The notes below the pieces were generated by a model. That model was not told where the DNA came from. It did no database searches and saw nothing but the letters and a program-made list of their open reading frames with translations. The position numbers were made by a program, and so were the translations under genes. From Linepithema humile (taxonomy: Eukaryota > Arthropoda > Insecta > Hymenoptera > Formicidae): a stretch of 64,000 nt of DNA. This document shows, one piece after another, positions 37,301-52,300 of this stretch (within the stretch, counting starts at the first letter, position 1; the number at the start of each line of letters is the position of its first letter). Location of the stretch: assembly GCF_040581485.1 (NCBI RefSeq), contig NC_090134.1, forward strand, positions 5,208,001-5,272,000, given 5' to 3'.

Positions 37301-40300
37301 TTTTGTGTATTTATACCACATTACAAATAATCGTACAGTTTTCCTGGGAAGCATAACGTAATATTTAACATGCTTAACATAGTACTTAATATTTTTGTTC
37401 TTGTTTTTTATGAAATATAGAATGTTTGATTTGCATTTGCAATTAATTTGCAATCAATGGGCGATTTATTATTGAGGAAAATAATTTTCTTGCTATCTAT
37501 CAATAATACCGGTAGAACGAAGAACGCGACTCTCCCCGACGGAAAAGGAATCACGCATTGTCTCCCTTATGGTCACGTGACGCTGATCGCATATTATTCA
37601 ATAACAGACTCGACAACCTGTTGTTTGCTGCAATTGGCAACGCGCCAATTGAATGTGGGTGTCGCATATCCTGGTTGAAACGAATGATAAGCGAAACTCG
37701 AAGACACGAGACAAAAGGTCTCATCGCTCGTGGCACTTTAAATTAATTGACTTCGTGCTAATGTTCCCGTAAGCCGTTAAGTGTCCCTCACATTTCGTTC
37801 TCTATACAAAACATTTATTTTTCCTGATTAAAACTCTGCCGCTTTTGGATTAAAACTAATTATATCTATACAAGATAGATCGAAAGTCGTGGCATGTTAT
37901 TTTGAAATCAATCGCAAATAAGTTATTATCTCGAAAGAGATATACATAAATACAGAAATCTTGTTAGAATTGATATTAAAATTCATAATGTTTCAGAATT
38001 GTATATGTTACTCTTAAAATAAGTTGCAATATACAAGCACTCATATGAGAAATCTTTGCATTTTGTTTGCAGTTGTTTTGGCTGAAGATGAATCTATGGG
38101 ACCGGTGTTTGTCAAGGAACCTCCGAACCGAGTTGATTTCTCAAATGGAACTGGAGCTGTGGTTGAATGCCAGGCGAGAGGAAATCCTCAACCGGATATC
38201 ATTTGGGTGCGAGCCGACGGAACCGCCGTAGGAGATGTTCCCGGACTGAGACAGGTGTTTAAACTTTAATATGATTTCTTTGTTTCACTCTTATTTACAT
38301 ATAATAGTATAACCAAAAACATCCACCCACGGTCGATTTTATTGAGCACTTTAAAGCTACATAATATACATTAATCTTTATTCATGTTCTCAATGCAACG
38401 AGCAAGCTTTTTACTGATTAAAAATAAATTCTTTCTTCCATGTGTGGGATGATAAATTATAATTTTAAATAGCCAACACATATAAATGTTCTAATATCAT
38501 CAAATCAATTGCCTTTCCGTAATATCTGAATGGAATCGTTAAATACACCCATGTCTTCCTACATTCATTCACACAATCGTGAAGGACGCATTAACTCTTT
38601 CCAAGCCTGTGTAATTGCGTATGATTATTATGCGAATTTAGTTTAATTTCTACATACGGTTATTGCTCTCTGCCGCAGGTTCTGCCGAACGGAAATTTGG
38701 TGTTCCCTCCTTTCCGCGCCGAGGATTATCGTCAGGAAGTTCATGCTCAGGTCTACAGCTGTTTGGCACGTTCCCCTGCGGGTTCGGTTCACAGCCGTGA
38801 TGTCAACGTGAGAGCTGGTAAGTGTCAATCTTTATTTTGTCCATTAAGCATTTATCGTTTAGCCATCTACAGTATTTTATAGAGGATGTCCCGGAAACAC
38901 CTTTTTATTTTAATGAAATCTCTGACGAATCTGGGAATTAATCTCTGAAAACATTTTAACTTTCTATATATTTAATATTGTTGTAAAGTAAATGTGTTTG
39001 GTAAGAAATTAAACTTGCAATTAAAATTATGAAGAAATAAAGTCAATCTGAATTTATAAAATTGATTTTTTTTGGTAAAAAAAAATCGTTATTATATAAA
39101 ATTAAGGTCGGTGATTCTGGGAATATTCTATGCAAAAAATAAAATAAAATTGCCTTTTTAATAATTCCATTCATTACTTTTTTTAAACTCTTAGAAACGA
39201 GTAAATATAAATAATGTAAAAAAACTCTTTTTATGAAATGTTATATTAAATTGAATATTGTTTTTACATAGATATACATATTTACTAAAAACTTTGTACA
39301 ATTTTTTCATTAATTCAAATAATAATTAATAAGCATTTAAAGTCAAAGTCATAATTCAAATTGAATATAAGATGGCTAAACATATAAGGAAAATTTAAAG
39401 AATATTCTTTTCAGCCATTGCTAATCATAGCATATGCGTTCGTACGTTTCTTCCGATTTATTCTTATTTTGGAAGAATTTTATTTCGGTAATAGACATCG
39501 GTGTCAATCGAACAATGTAATATCCGATTGGAGAACTACATCGTTGCTTCTTTAAATAGTTTGCAATCTCTGCCGCCGCCGTTTATGCGAACGTATATCC
39601 AATTCGCTTTCCAGTCTCAATTTGCTCGCAAGTTATCAGGAAATTACTCTTTACGCGATCGTAATCTTATTTCTACGTGATGTCATCATATTTCTTGTGA
39701 GATTGAAAATATACGCTTCTGAATCATGCAGTGACGTCATTAGACCTAACGTTACATCGCTTTATAAAGCGCAATATAATTTCCGATATTCTTATTTCAT
39801 CAATTAAATACAATTTAATTCATGTAAATTTTTTTTGTTAAAATTATCTTTGAGAGAAATATGTAACAATAATTATTAACTAAAATTATATTTGCAATTA
39901 TGATATTCGATATAATTATAAGTATGATAATTTTCGAATATTTTTATGTTGATTACGGATTTAGTTTTAAAAAAATATCTGCGAACTATTTTTATTTCAA
40001 AAACTTGAGAGATGATTCTTGAAGCTATTGAGACTGAAGCGAAACGAAACTCAATACACTGCGAACGCTACTTTATGTGTACAAAATTATAGTGGTGGCG
40101 CAGTATTATGACACCGACGTCAATAAGGAATATGCGATCCGTGGGAACAGTGCCATTTTGAAGTGTGTCGTTCCTTCTTTCGTCGCCGATTTTGTCAAAG
40201 TTCTGTCCTGGCACACAGATCAGGGAGAAGAATTCGTGCCCAGCGATGATTTTGGTATTACTTATGTTAGAGCATTGAATCAATGAACTAAAATCGATCG

Positions 40301-43300
40301 ATCTCCTTACTTCTTTGCGAGCAGAAAATTTCGTCGTTGCATCTTTGCGATCCTTGTCATATTGAGCTTGAATCGTGATTATTGCTCATTATAATTTTAT
40401 AATTGTTCAAAAGATCTGCAGTCTTATAATAATATACAATAATATAAAATAATAATATAAAAGTTAATTTTAACATTAACATTGTCATTACATACATAAA
40501 AGTGCTTTCGAAAAATCGTGTAAAAGTACAAAAGAAATATAATTAAATTTTTTCGTACTTTTTAATCTCATCAAAATTTGATCGATAAAATTTTTAAATT
40601 TATTCACCCCTTTACAGAGATAATTAAAAGAAATAATGTCATTATTGCTCCCTCATAAGTTCCAATTCAGACCGACACATATGCATCGTGTCGGTCAGCT
40701 GAATAACCAACACCATCCGTGCGACTCGGCCGCTTCTCGTATATTGATCTCAATTGCCACGGTGGCGAAATGCAAATCCATTTGGAGCGGTGCAACGCGA
40801 AAGTATATGGGTCGCTCACTTTCAACTTCCACGGCCAACATGTATATACATTTATATACGTGTGCGTCGTTACTCGTCTCGTTAAACGTTATTCCCAGCT
40901 CAATATATCTAGCGTGTTAGCGGAAACGATCGGATATTTGACTGATATGTGCTATCTTGCTTTCCAGTTAAACCATCCGGTTGTACAGCATTCATTTCTG
41001 GCACGCCGCTTGTATTTTAAATGTGTCAGTTTATTTAATAATATTTCCCTTTAGTCTGATTTCTTTTTTCTATTCGGGAAATTAATATTAATTAATCACC
41101 ATGATAATTGAGGTAATAATAGATGCATTTTTGTGATGTTTTGAATTAATTTTTCGCAACGCGTCACGTATAATTTCGTTAATTATTCAATATCTTATAA
41201 AGCTGTGAAACATTTTAACGCGTCAATTATCAGGCAATTGTTTTTTTTTCGTGATCACAATTAAATATAATTTAACATAATTTTATTGAAGTGAGAAACA
41301 TTCTTCAAAATTTATCTGAAGCGTTGTATTGATTTTTTCAATCAGCCAGACGTACATATGCGTATATACACGCACATATCGGGGTTGAACGTAAATCGAT
41401 CGTCTGCTATCGTGACACCTGCTCGTCGGCTATTGCAACATAAGATGGAACAACGCGAATTATTCTGCTCGCAGAGAAGTGGCGAAATATATCGCCTAAA
41501 GCTGCCGTCAACGTCGTCGTTTTTATTCGGTTTAATGTCGTGGTTTTATTCGGTTTAAATAAAAAAAATCGTGTATTCAAACGAATCGTTCATCAATATG
41601 TATTCTCGCATTGCAAAATTGCATTTCGACCGAGCAATTTCAAACAATGAATCATAAGGCAAAAATGAGTGAAAATATTTTGATAAATGTATTTCCAGTC
41701 ACTGGAAATTAAAGTGGCACAAGTGGGCGCCGTTACGCTGAAAACAAAGAGCTTGCACGTATTCGTTTATTGCAGTGGTGCATCAATATTATCAATCCGA
41801 AGTCAACAACGAGTACGTAATACGCGGTAACGCTGCCATTCTTAAATGCAGCATACCGAGCTTCGTCGCGGAATTTGTTCAGGTCGTTGGCTGGCAAGAC
41901 GATCAGGGAAACTCTTTCGATCCAGACCAGGACAACGGTACAAATCTAAACTGTTAGGAAATTTAGGAAGTCGGAACGCGCGTGGGCAGCGAATTATGAG
42001 TCAACGTCGTTAATGTCGTATTCTGCGCGATGTTTCTTTCACATATCGTGTATTTTACGGATTTTTGTTGAGAGATAAATCTAAACAATTTAAAAATTTT
42101 TTTTTGAAACATTTAAATTCGTGTCGCTGTATTTAAATGGCTAGAACGTTTACGCGTGTTAGGATGTTTAATGCAGTATTTCAGACTATATAACTGCTGT
42201 AATTTCTTAGATAATCCGAATCGCGAGGTCTCTACTTATTATCTGAGAACCAGTTTACGTAATTATATACTGGAGAATAGGATGAAATTGTATAATGTTA
42301 GCTATTAGGCTGCAACTGGTTGCAATCTCTTTGATCGCCTGATTTTCTCCAAAGAAATACATTTTATGTCTTTAAAATGATTAAATCAACGTGCATGACA
42401 AGGCGCTGTTTTACGAGCCTACAATGGCTTGCACGTCATAATAATTGAAGAATGTTGCGGAAGAATGTTTTGAATCGAGAAAAGTGATTCTTCTCGATTA
42501 AACACGCAGCAACGTAACACGATGTTATAAAGCATACGATGCGCGATATAAATAGTTGTACAATACGCCATTATAATACATCATTATCTTCCATAGTCGT
42601 GACTCAGTATTACGAGGCGGAAGTTGTATCGGAATACGTGATACGTGGAAATGCGGCTATTCTGAAATGCACTATACCGAGCTTCGTCGCCGAATTTGTT
42701 TCGGTTGAATCGTGGGTGGGGAGCGACGGCTCGACTTTCAAGCCATCTACTGATTATGGTATAACATGTACACGTGTTTCTGTACATTCAGTGTGCTCTT
42801 TTATTACTCCTCCCAGAGATAACTTGCTCTTAAAAAGGGTGATATGCTGGAAAAAACGTTTTATATTTTTTTTCTTATATTTTGCTTTTTTTAATTTTTT
42901 TAATTTTAGACAATGATTCACTTTTATTAATTTTATAAAGTAAAGGATATTATTCTATTATTATTTTTGCTAAAAATAATATGAACAAAGTATAAAATTG
43001 TACAATTTTGTAAGAATTTTATAGACAAAGCAGAAATAGTATTTGGAGATTTTTGCAGTGTTATTGGCTATAGTATATACATCTTCAATAAAAAATTATT
43101 TCTTTTCAAGATAGCTCTTTTTATGGTATTCATAATATTTAAGGTCTTCTTTTATGTCGAGACTTCACGAAAGACGCACGTTTTCATGAAAGACGCGCAA
43201 TCTCAACCAAACTTATGAAGATAACCGTTTTATGTATTTGGAAAGAAGATATATACCGCATATACATATACGAAATTTTAGGTATTTGCTCTTTGTATAA

Positions 43301-46300
43301 GTCAAGTGAGATCGTTTGTGTGCACCTCGATTGATTCAAATTGTGCAAACGTAGCGCAATTTGCACGGTGACCATGATGAACACGTCGGCCGATAAGTAC
43401 ACACGATGAGAACGTAGGGCGAGGAAATTCTCTTTCCGGTCATATCACCCTGTCTCCCTGCTGCTCAGACACCCTGTCCCCTCGTCCAACTTTGTCAAAG
43501 TTCAAAGTGGCACGTGGTAACGATTCGTTTCCGCCGGCCGCGCGATCTGGTCTGACGGCGGCTGAACGGCGGCGGCAGTACATACATTTGTGAGGGTTAA
43601 TGAACCATCCGGTGGATCTCACGCCGCGAATTACGACAGGCCTAAGAAAATAAGCCGATACCCATATCCATGCCGAGCGTGGAACATTTCAGGGAGCTTG
43701 GCTGAAGCCGAGCAGAGAAGTTCTGGAATAAAATTCGCTGTTTCGTTGTGGCGTAATGTCAGAGTTTAGTACGCATATTTTGCAATTCTTTGTAAAAAAA
43801 TACGAAAGGTAGAAAATAACATTTTGTTGAAGTTGTTTAATTTTAGATTACCGCGTTTTATTCAAGTTCTTATTTTGAACACAATATAAAAAGGTACACA
43901 TTTATAAAAGGTAAACGGAAGTATTTATAAGATATCAAAGTATGGAGCATTGCAAACAGCGTCTTCTGTGGTTTTTCTAAAAATGTTTGCTTTTAATTTA
44001 TTCATACGTCGTGATATCCTTAAACACATTGAATCTTCTCGCGGCACTCGTTTATAAGCGAGCGACGAAATTACATCTTCTTCCTTTATGAATCATTCGC
44101 GGAAGGCACAAATATCTTTTCCACCCTCAAATAATATGATAAATTAAGAACAGTGGATATTCTTTGTTCTGCATACATGCACGATACGGGCTATTTTTAA
44201 ACAACATGAGATATGAGATATTCTTTAGTCTTTTGATTGAACATTCATTTATTTTAATCTGTGCCTCCCATATAGTCGTCACTCAACCTTACAATCCGGA
44301 GATCTTGACCGAATACGTTATAAGAGGAAACAGTGCGATCTTAAAATGCAGCATCCCCAGTTATATCGCAGAATTTGTTACTGTCGAGGCGTGGATTCGC
44401 GAAGATGGAGAGGTCTACCTTCAGGAGGATCCTGCGCTCGGGCAGGGTACTATAGATATCCTTGGCCGTTTTCAATTATTTTAGACACTTCACTGAAAAT
44501 TTGTATCCGGATTAGGATGTCGTGTATTAGTTTCTTTATAAATTAGTTCTTCGTAGTATTCACTTTAGCAAAAAAAGATGACGGAAGTAAATAGTTCAAG
44601 GATTTGGTGCTTTAATACATAATTTAACTCTTAAAAAGAATGAAAAAAGTTAATTTGAAAGTTAAGAAAATTTACATTAAATTTTCTAGATTTTTGAAAA
44701 AGTTAGTTCTATATAGAGATTGTTGTATTAAATTTGTCAACTTTGTCTTTGCAATCTAATCCTATGCAAATTTGCTGTGGAAAGCATACGTCGCTTGTGT
44801 CTACTAACGTTGCTAACCGAAATATAACATATCCACTTCTTCTCTCACAATCCTTTTATGAGATTTTGCAGGATACATTTTATTATCCGCCGATCCGTTC
44901 GGTCTAATTCGTTTTCACCGTTTTATTTTGTATAAAGTGATATAAATTAATTTACCAACTAGGAGCGTAATCAAGTTATCTAACTCGTAAGAAACGGCAG
45001 CAGTTTATTTTTCATCATACGAGAGTTAACACGTTGCCCGCACCGGCAGTCGTTTCGCAGTTTTATGTCACCGAGGCCGAGAACGAGTACGTGATCCGGG
45101 CTAACAGCGCGATCATGAAATGCAAAATACCGAGTTTCGTGTCTGAGTTTGTCTACGTGGATCAGTGGGTGGCCGACGACGGGACGATTTACACGCCCGG
45201 AGAGGAGGAGTACGGTATGACGCCGGTCGATGCCCACGTAGTATACGTTGTTGTCCGCGAGACAGCTTCTGTATTCACTTCTTTCCCCGCATTCTCATTT
45301 CCCTCCCTCAAACGAATTCTCGCACTTTCTTCTTGTTCGCCGCTTTCCGACAACTGTCGGCTGCAACCCGCGGTTGAACTTTTACTTTCGGATTTCCTCC
45401 AGTCTGATATAATCATGTAAACGAGAAAGAATTGTGCGCTGATAAACGTCTATATGAATTGTTAGGAGATAAATGTCTGAGAAGTCGATCTTTTAAAAAC
45501 GAGTCTAAAAGCGTTGACAGTCTTAGCGGTGGAAAACACGATATACTTTTAATCGTCTCTTAGTTCGAGTAGCGCAGACAAATGCAGCATGACAACAGTT
45601 GTACATTATAATTTCTTCTGGGGAATCGCGCGTTGCAGTGGTCCAGCAATTCTACGAGACGAGGGTCATCGATGAGTTCGTCTTACGCGGAAATACGGCA
45701 ACCCTGAAGTGCCTCGTGCCGAGCTTTGTGGCGGATTTTGTAGATGTGATTGAATGGGTGGCTGACGATGGTTCCATGTATAACACGAATAGCCAGCAAG
45801 AGAAGGGTACTTACAATTAGCGTTGTGTCGGTTGCACGAAATCCTCAAACGAAATAATTAAACGATTATTTTAATTTTCCTACACAATTTCGTTTTGTGT
45901 AAATATAAATTAGTTCTTGTAGCAATTTTACTTGCAAATTAGCTCTTTTCCAGAGGAATCTTTTCTCTGCAACACATTTTTCTATGTCCTTGAAGCTTTT
46001 CAAGATTTTATTTTTGACGGAGCATTTTGCAAATTAAATTTGCACGACCTGCTCGTCCCAGATGGGCAGAGACGGCTCATTCGTGCATATGCGATGCACA
46101 TGGTTGCGTTGTTCGGCAGGACGCGCATCCTCAGAAAGAAGGGTGGGGGTCGATGGAGTGGAACGCGGGGTTTTGCCTGAAAAGTTTGTCCTTTCCGATT
46201 CGGCGATCGGCAAAGGTGGATAGAAGCAGAGCACGCGGCTGACAGTGGCCTCGTTTGACGTGATCCCCAGATTAGATTAAGTCGAATTAATCGGGCCGAG

Positions 46301-49300
46301 AAGCGAATTAACGCTCGCGCGACCAAGCTTGATCCACTTTCGGTGAAGAGAGAAGATTGTTAAAGGGTTATTTCTGTGACTAAATCGAATTTACTTTACG
46401 GCTGCGGCAATTGACGCCTGCGAAGGCATTGCAATATTAATTAATCAGACAAATGGCGGGAACTAATGTATTAAATTTCATTGTTGTAATGATGTTTTTG
46501 CGTGAACATATCTCATTTCATTAGTATTTCGCATTTTATGGAATGACGCTATAGTTCAAAACTAGAAGCATATATGAAAACCAGCATTATTTAATCTTTC
46601 AAAAATTAAATTTGCAAGATGAGAAAAGAAATTGAGGAGTTATAATTTTTCAGGCTTGATTGTGATTGTTTTAACGAGAGAGGGAGAGAGAGAAATATTA
46701 TTTCAATTATTATTACAAAACATGATTTATTAGATGGTTTTTCATACCGATTTTTTTTTGACGCGCGACTCGAGCGATTATTCACGGATAAATCGATGTT
46801 AAATTAGATGACGAAAGCGCGAGTTTGCTCACTAGTGTAATTTACAATTAAATTAAGTCGGATTAATCGGATCGATGTCCATGTGCATCGGAATTTGTGC
46901 TGCGTTCGATAGAAGCACGACTGGAAACTGGCTGCAGCAGTCAGTTTGCCGACGTCCAGGTTCATTGAAATTTTAATCAGCGCGATCAAAGCGCACCGGC
47001 GCGCCGACACTCGCAGCTAGGACAAACGCCAAGCTTTTGTTTTTTCCCGCTTCATTGCAGTGGTCGCCCAGTACTTTGAGGTTCAGGTTTACGATCAGTT
47101 CGCGATACGCGGCAACGCGGCCATTTTCAAGTGTCAAGTTCCCTCGTTCGTGGCCGACCACGTGGACGTGGTGGGATGGATCGATTCCAACGGCGGCAGT
47201 TACGTCGCCGACGGACAATCATACGGTAGTCAAAAGTGATAGGATGCACGCTACACCGTATTCGACCTTGCAAACTGAAAGGACACAGGTCCTGTTTAGA
47301 AGAGGCGCGGACCACAATACACGAGAACTGGCTCGATTATCGAGTTATTCGATATCTCGCATGTACTTTCTACATTTTCACCTTGCTACACATCATGTTC
47401 AAGCGTGCAAAACGTGTAAAAAGTGCACGCAATGCGAATAGATATCATTTGCGCGCATATCATTGCAATGCACACCTGTGCGCTACTTGTTTATTGAATG
47501 TATGTAACGAATCGTAATGTTGAATATTGATCGTGCCTATTTCAAGACCGGTCGAGCGACCAGTTCTCTTTGACGAATACAGGAACGTATTCTTTAGCCG
47601 CCGTGACAGTAAAGTTTATTTTAATATAGAGACATGACGATGACGTGAATAGAATCTCTGATTATGATACGCGCTCGTCTCGTTGAGTAGAATTTATCGA
47701 GACTTTGAAAAACCTAGTGATGAGATCATGTAAGAGAATAGTGTCTGGATCGTTTCGTCGAACATCTATTTTTAACGTAAAACAGAAAAAAGTTTACAAG
47801 ATAATATAACAGTAAAATATCTTTGCGATTAATTCAAGCAAGTCAGTTTTAAATAACATATTACTGAAACTTTATTTCTTGGCATAAATTGGCGTAGAGT
47901 AATATGAAATGTTTTATCTCCGGCACTGTGCACTGCACAGTCTATGCCATAGACATTCAAATTAGACTCGTTAAAGCATGTACTTTGTCTATCAAGTTAT
48001 ACTTTCCGGCTTTAATTTTTAATATACTGTAATATATACTCCTTTAATCAGTTTTTCCTACGCAGCTTATGAATTTATTATACCGGAAAATTAGGTAATA
48101 AACTGGAACAGGAATTAAGTTTTCCGAAACAAGATATACTTGGCATAAAATTTACGTAAACTAATATGATAAAAAAAAATTACAAATATCACAAAAATAC
48201 ACGTACGAATATTCAATCATTAATTAATCATTCATTAATTCCATAAATTTTTAATAATTGTTATAAAAAATTTTTGTAACTGCATTTAAATTCATTTCTC
48301 ATTTCCATTTACAATCGTGATAAATCGACGAACGATCGGCACGTTCTGCTAGGTGGGAGATGTGCGTCTTATGGTAAAGCCGGAAACCGGTGTCTGGTTG
48401 CAGTTGTCGGGCAGCGGTATGCAGTGAACGTGATGGACGAACATGTCCTTCGGGGGAACGCTGCAATTATCAAGTGTCACATACCGAGCTTCGTCGCCGA
48501 ATTCGTCGAGGTTGACTCTTGGATCGAAGATGAGACCACTGATATATATCCTAGCGCCGATTACGGTACACGATGCGCAGTATTTCATATCACCTCCATT
48601 CTGCTCGAATGCCTCGTGAACCTTTCATTTTTAGGACTCTCATGATCCTCGAAATCAGCGCATTTCGCGCAATATTATCCCATGAAACATGATAAAAATT
48701 ATGTTCTGCTTCTCTGAATCTGTTATTTATTATTTCATTATCGAAGTTATATGCTTATAATATTTCTGCAGCATATTTCTAATTTACGGACAGATTTTTG
48801 TGATAAATTAAGGTCGATTTTTTCTTACATTTCTTTTTTCTTCTTTCTTGCATATCTTGTATTTTACTAAGAAAGAAAAGAAATTTTTTTTTTTTTATTT
48901 TGTTGAAGCGTTCCGAGTGTTCGGTAAATGCAGGATTACGGTGCTCGGTAAGCTATTAGTGTACCGCAATGTGGTTCAAGGATTCTCTCATGAGTCGTCC
49001 GATCAACGTCCGGTAATGATACTCCGTATGGCGATTGCTTTCGTGTCCGTGCAAAAATTACCTCAGCTCGACCGTGACAAATAAAAGCGCATTGGCTTCT
49101 GTCACGAGATCCGTTTGTAAATTAATGTAATTACGATGGCTTTATGCAAAAATTTAGCATATGGAAGACACATAGGGAAAAAGAGAATGGCGAGGAAAGA
49201 GAATGAAGTTTTTCACCGACTCGAGTTCAGTTGCGAGATGCCAAGAATACAAATCCAGGTCGCTTAAATCGTTCTATCGGCCTCCGCTCTATCGACCAAG

Positions 49301-52300
49301 CACCAATCGAACCACGATGTTGTATCACGACACGCGTGCAAAATGCAAGATATACGTTTTTCTTTGTAATCGGATGTCCCTCGTACCGTGCAATGTGAGA
49401 TTTTATGTGGGATAATATATGGAAATTTTTGTACGACGTTGACTGCCGCTGCTCGCGCTGTTCCAGACCTCTTTCCTCTTTTCCACCGACTTTTCTCCGG
49501 TCGCTCGATCGGCCTATCCGTCTCTTCTCACCTGTGTCCTTTTCTATGTGTGACGGTAGCTAAATGATTATGGTTTCCGCTTGTGTGTGATCGCATGCAA
49601 CTAGTTCGCCTATCCAGGAACTCTTGTTTGCCGATGAGACTCGGCCGCAAAAGCGATCCGATTCATTAGAGGCGCTGAAATTGCAATTTCAATCACATGG
49701 AGAATAACTTTAACGGGTTAACAAGCAATTGTTATATTTTGTTTGTTGAAGTAAAAATAATTTATATTATATTGTACATAGAGATTTAATTTAATTCATT
49801 GAAAATTTTGATAAATGAAATAATGAGAATATCTTTATTTACCATGTCTATGGTATTATATAATAAATGTTATAAATGTTATATTCCTTCTACATTTGTT
49901 GCAATAAAAACAGATTTCCTGGATGCTCCAACAAGCAATGGGAATGTTGCGCGTCATGTGTTTTCACTTCCAAAAAGATGAAAACGTGATTCTGCATAAT
50001 AGCTTTCCTATGCGTCTGCGCGACAACGTGCGCGCGAGATTCTCATGCTTCCCATTGTTTGGCGAACGTGCTTTGATTTCGTAAAGAATTCGCCGAACAT
50101 TGAGACGGAAGATTGACAAAGGGTCCGTGATAATTCAGAGTTCGACGAATTTGTACACGGAAGATGTCGCATGTATATTAATCAAACAGCATTATGCTCG
50201 AAGTCTGGCAATTTTACATTGCTGTCGTTCGAGGTATCGTGCGATTGTGTCGGGATAATCGATTTCTCCTTCGCACTAATAACACATATGTGCTAATAAT
50301 TAATCATTTAATCAGTTAAATAACTGGTAATGATATCACGTGATTTGGATCGCGTGAATCAAGTCAAACAAGTAATAATGAATTGATCGATTATCCTGAC
50401 AAATTATATGAATGAGACCAAATGTGCAATCACTAATCTGTGTAACTCTGGGTGGATTCAGATGGAAAATACTTGGTACTACCATCTGGAGAACTGCACA
50501 TCAGAGACGTCGGACCCGAAGATGGATACAAGACTTACCAATGTCGCACGAAGCACAGACTCACAGGTGAAACTAGGTTATCCGCTACGAAGGGACGTCT
50601 CGTCATTACTGGTGAGTCAAAACGCAAAAGTGTTTCGTTTCTCTTTCATATGGAAATTACGATTCTGATTTAGCACTGTTCTTTTTAGAAACGTATCTCG
50701 ATCATCCTTCGATGTAAGCGGAGGGGTATAGCTTCATTAATCAACGTCTGTTTTTCAAACGAAATCAGAATCGTATTTCTAGTTTCGGACCCGGATACAT
50801 CATAATAATTTACATTTTCAATTTTGCGGATCAATATTTTAGTCAACATCATTAATCGCAGTATTTATTTTACATAACCAAAATTATGAAAAGTAAATAA
50901 TTAGCAAATTACATTGCGCGATAATTCATTTAAGTGATCAATTTTAACGTTAATGTGAATTCAACGTCGTAACAAATTTCATACTAAATATTAGTTTATA
51001 TGTCTTGTTATTTAGTAAATTTGGAAACATCAATTTTTGAATGCTTTCGTCATAATCCATTACTTTGCGAGGTATCTGGGTTCGGAACTATCACCCGAGA
51101 GATAATTAATTTTTCATAATAGAAGAATCTAGCGCAAGACTGACATTCAAAGCAATTGCTATTTAAACTCTGCTAATTTGTATTTGTACAAGAAAATTTC
51201 TTGTTGTTTGAAAATCAATTATCTCTCCGGGTAGATTATCACGTTCGATGAACGTGTAGTTGTTTATGCCAACGAGCTTGATCGACTCTCTTAATTTTTG
51301 TCAAAAAGATCAATTATTGAGAAAAGCTACTTGATATTTTTACATTAGCCCCTTCGAACCTTTTATTTTAGATGATATGCATGTTTAATATTTAACGCGA
51401 TCAAGCTCGCGGGTAAGCCTGAATGCTGGGACAGGGTACCCCTGCGGGCACGCGCCACCGCCCGCCCAAAACTCGACTCTTGGCATGATCGGTTTCGAGA
51501 GAACAATTGTCCAAAGAGAGATAAATGAAAGAAAGAAAGAAATGATTTGTGCGAAATTCTTTCGACGCTTCGCGGCGCCTTCCGCGATCTCCGGGCTCTG
51601 TCCTTCGCTCTCGCGTGGTAAGTTTATGGAACATGTTTTTTCAGCCGAGAATTTCATCGTGTGGATATTGCGCACGTTCAGTAGACGTGGCACTCAACGT
51701 GGCAGCTGAGCTCCGTTCTGTGCTATAAATTAGGCGAAATCAATCGAGTCTTTGTTTGTCTCTATAGTATCAGTGATATTCGTGCCGTTAAGTGCGACAG
51801 TGGCCACACATTTCTTATTTTAAGAACTCTGAAAGATTTCTGCATGTTCTGTCTTGCTATTTTTTTTATAAAAATTTAAAATTTTACATTATATCGGAAT
51901 AATTGCGTATGAAAATAGCATATGTAAGGCTTTTATTTTTTACAATATTCATAATCATGATTCATGATATCACTATTTCGCTCAACGGCTTGCTTTACGT
52001 GCAGTTCAGGTGGTTCAAAGTCATACGAGTTTAATTCACTCCAACGAATTATTATTCATGGCGTTACGTTCGCGGCACGTTGAGTGCAAAATCACTTTCG
52101 GTACTGATAGCCGTCGAGTACTATACTGATCGGCAGGATGACGCCGATGAGCGAATCGCTTTGTTCGTCACGATAAGCGACGCAATAGCGCGAAGGCAAA
52201 GTTGTCGAGTCACGCTGGGTAGAACACGATGCGCGATGCAACAATCTAGGGACTAACTAGAGCAAGATGCAATGTAGCCGTAATAACGATGATTGGCGGT

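Noticed and set aside
46000..46326. Overlapping frames in the exon 4.6-4.7 intron
   Set aside because: Present in three frames, no exon-4 motif (RGN..LKC..PSFVA), so not a missed variant.
51385..51693. Minus-strand frame ending GGACPQGYPVPAFRLTREL, looking like an inverted exon 6
   Set aside because: It lacks the rest of an exon 6 and has no splice sites on that strand; the match is explained by the docking element being antisense to exon-6 ends.
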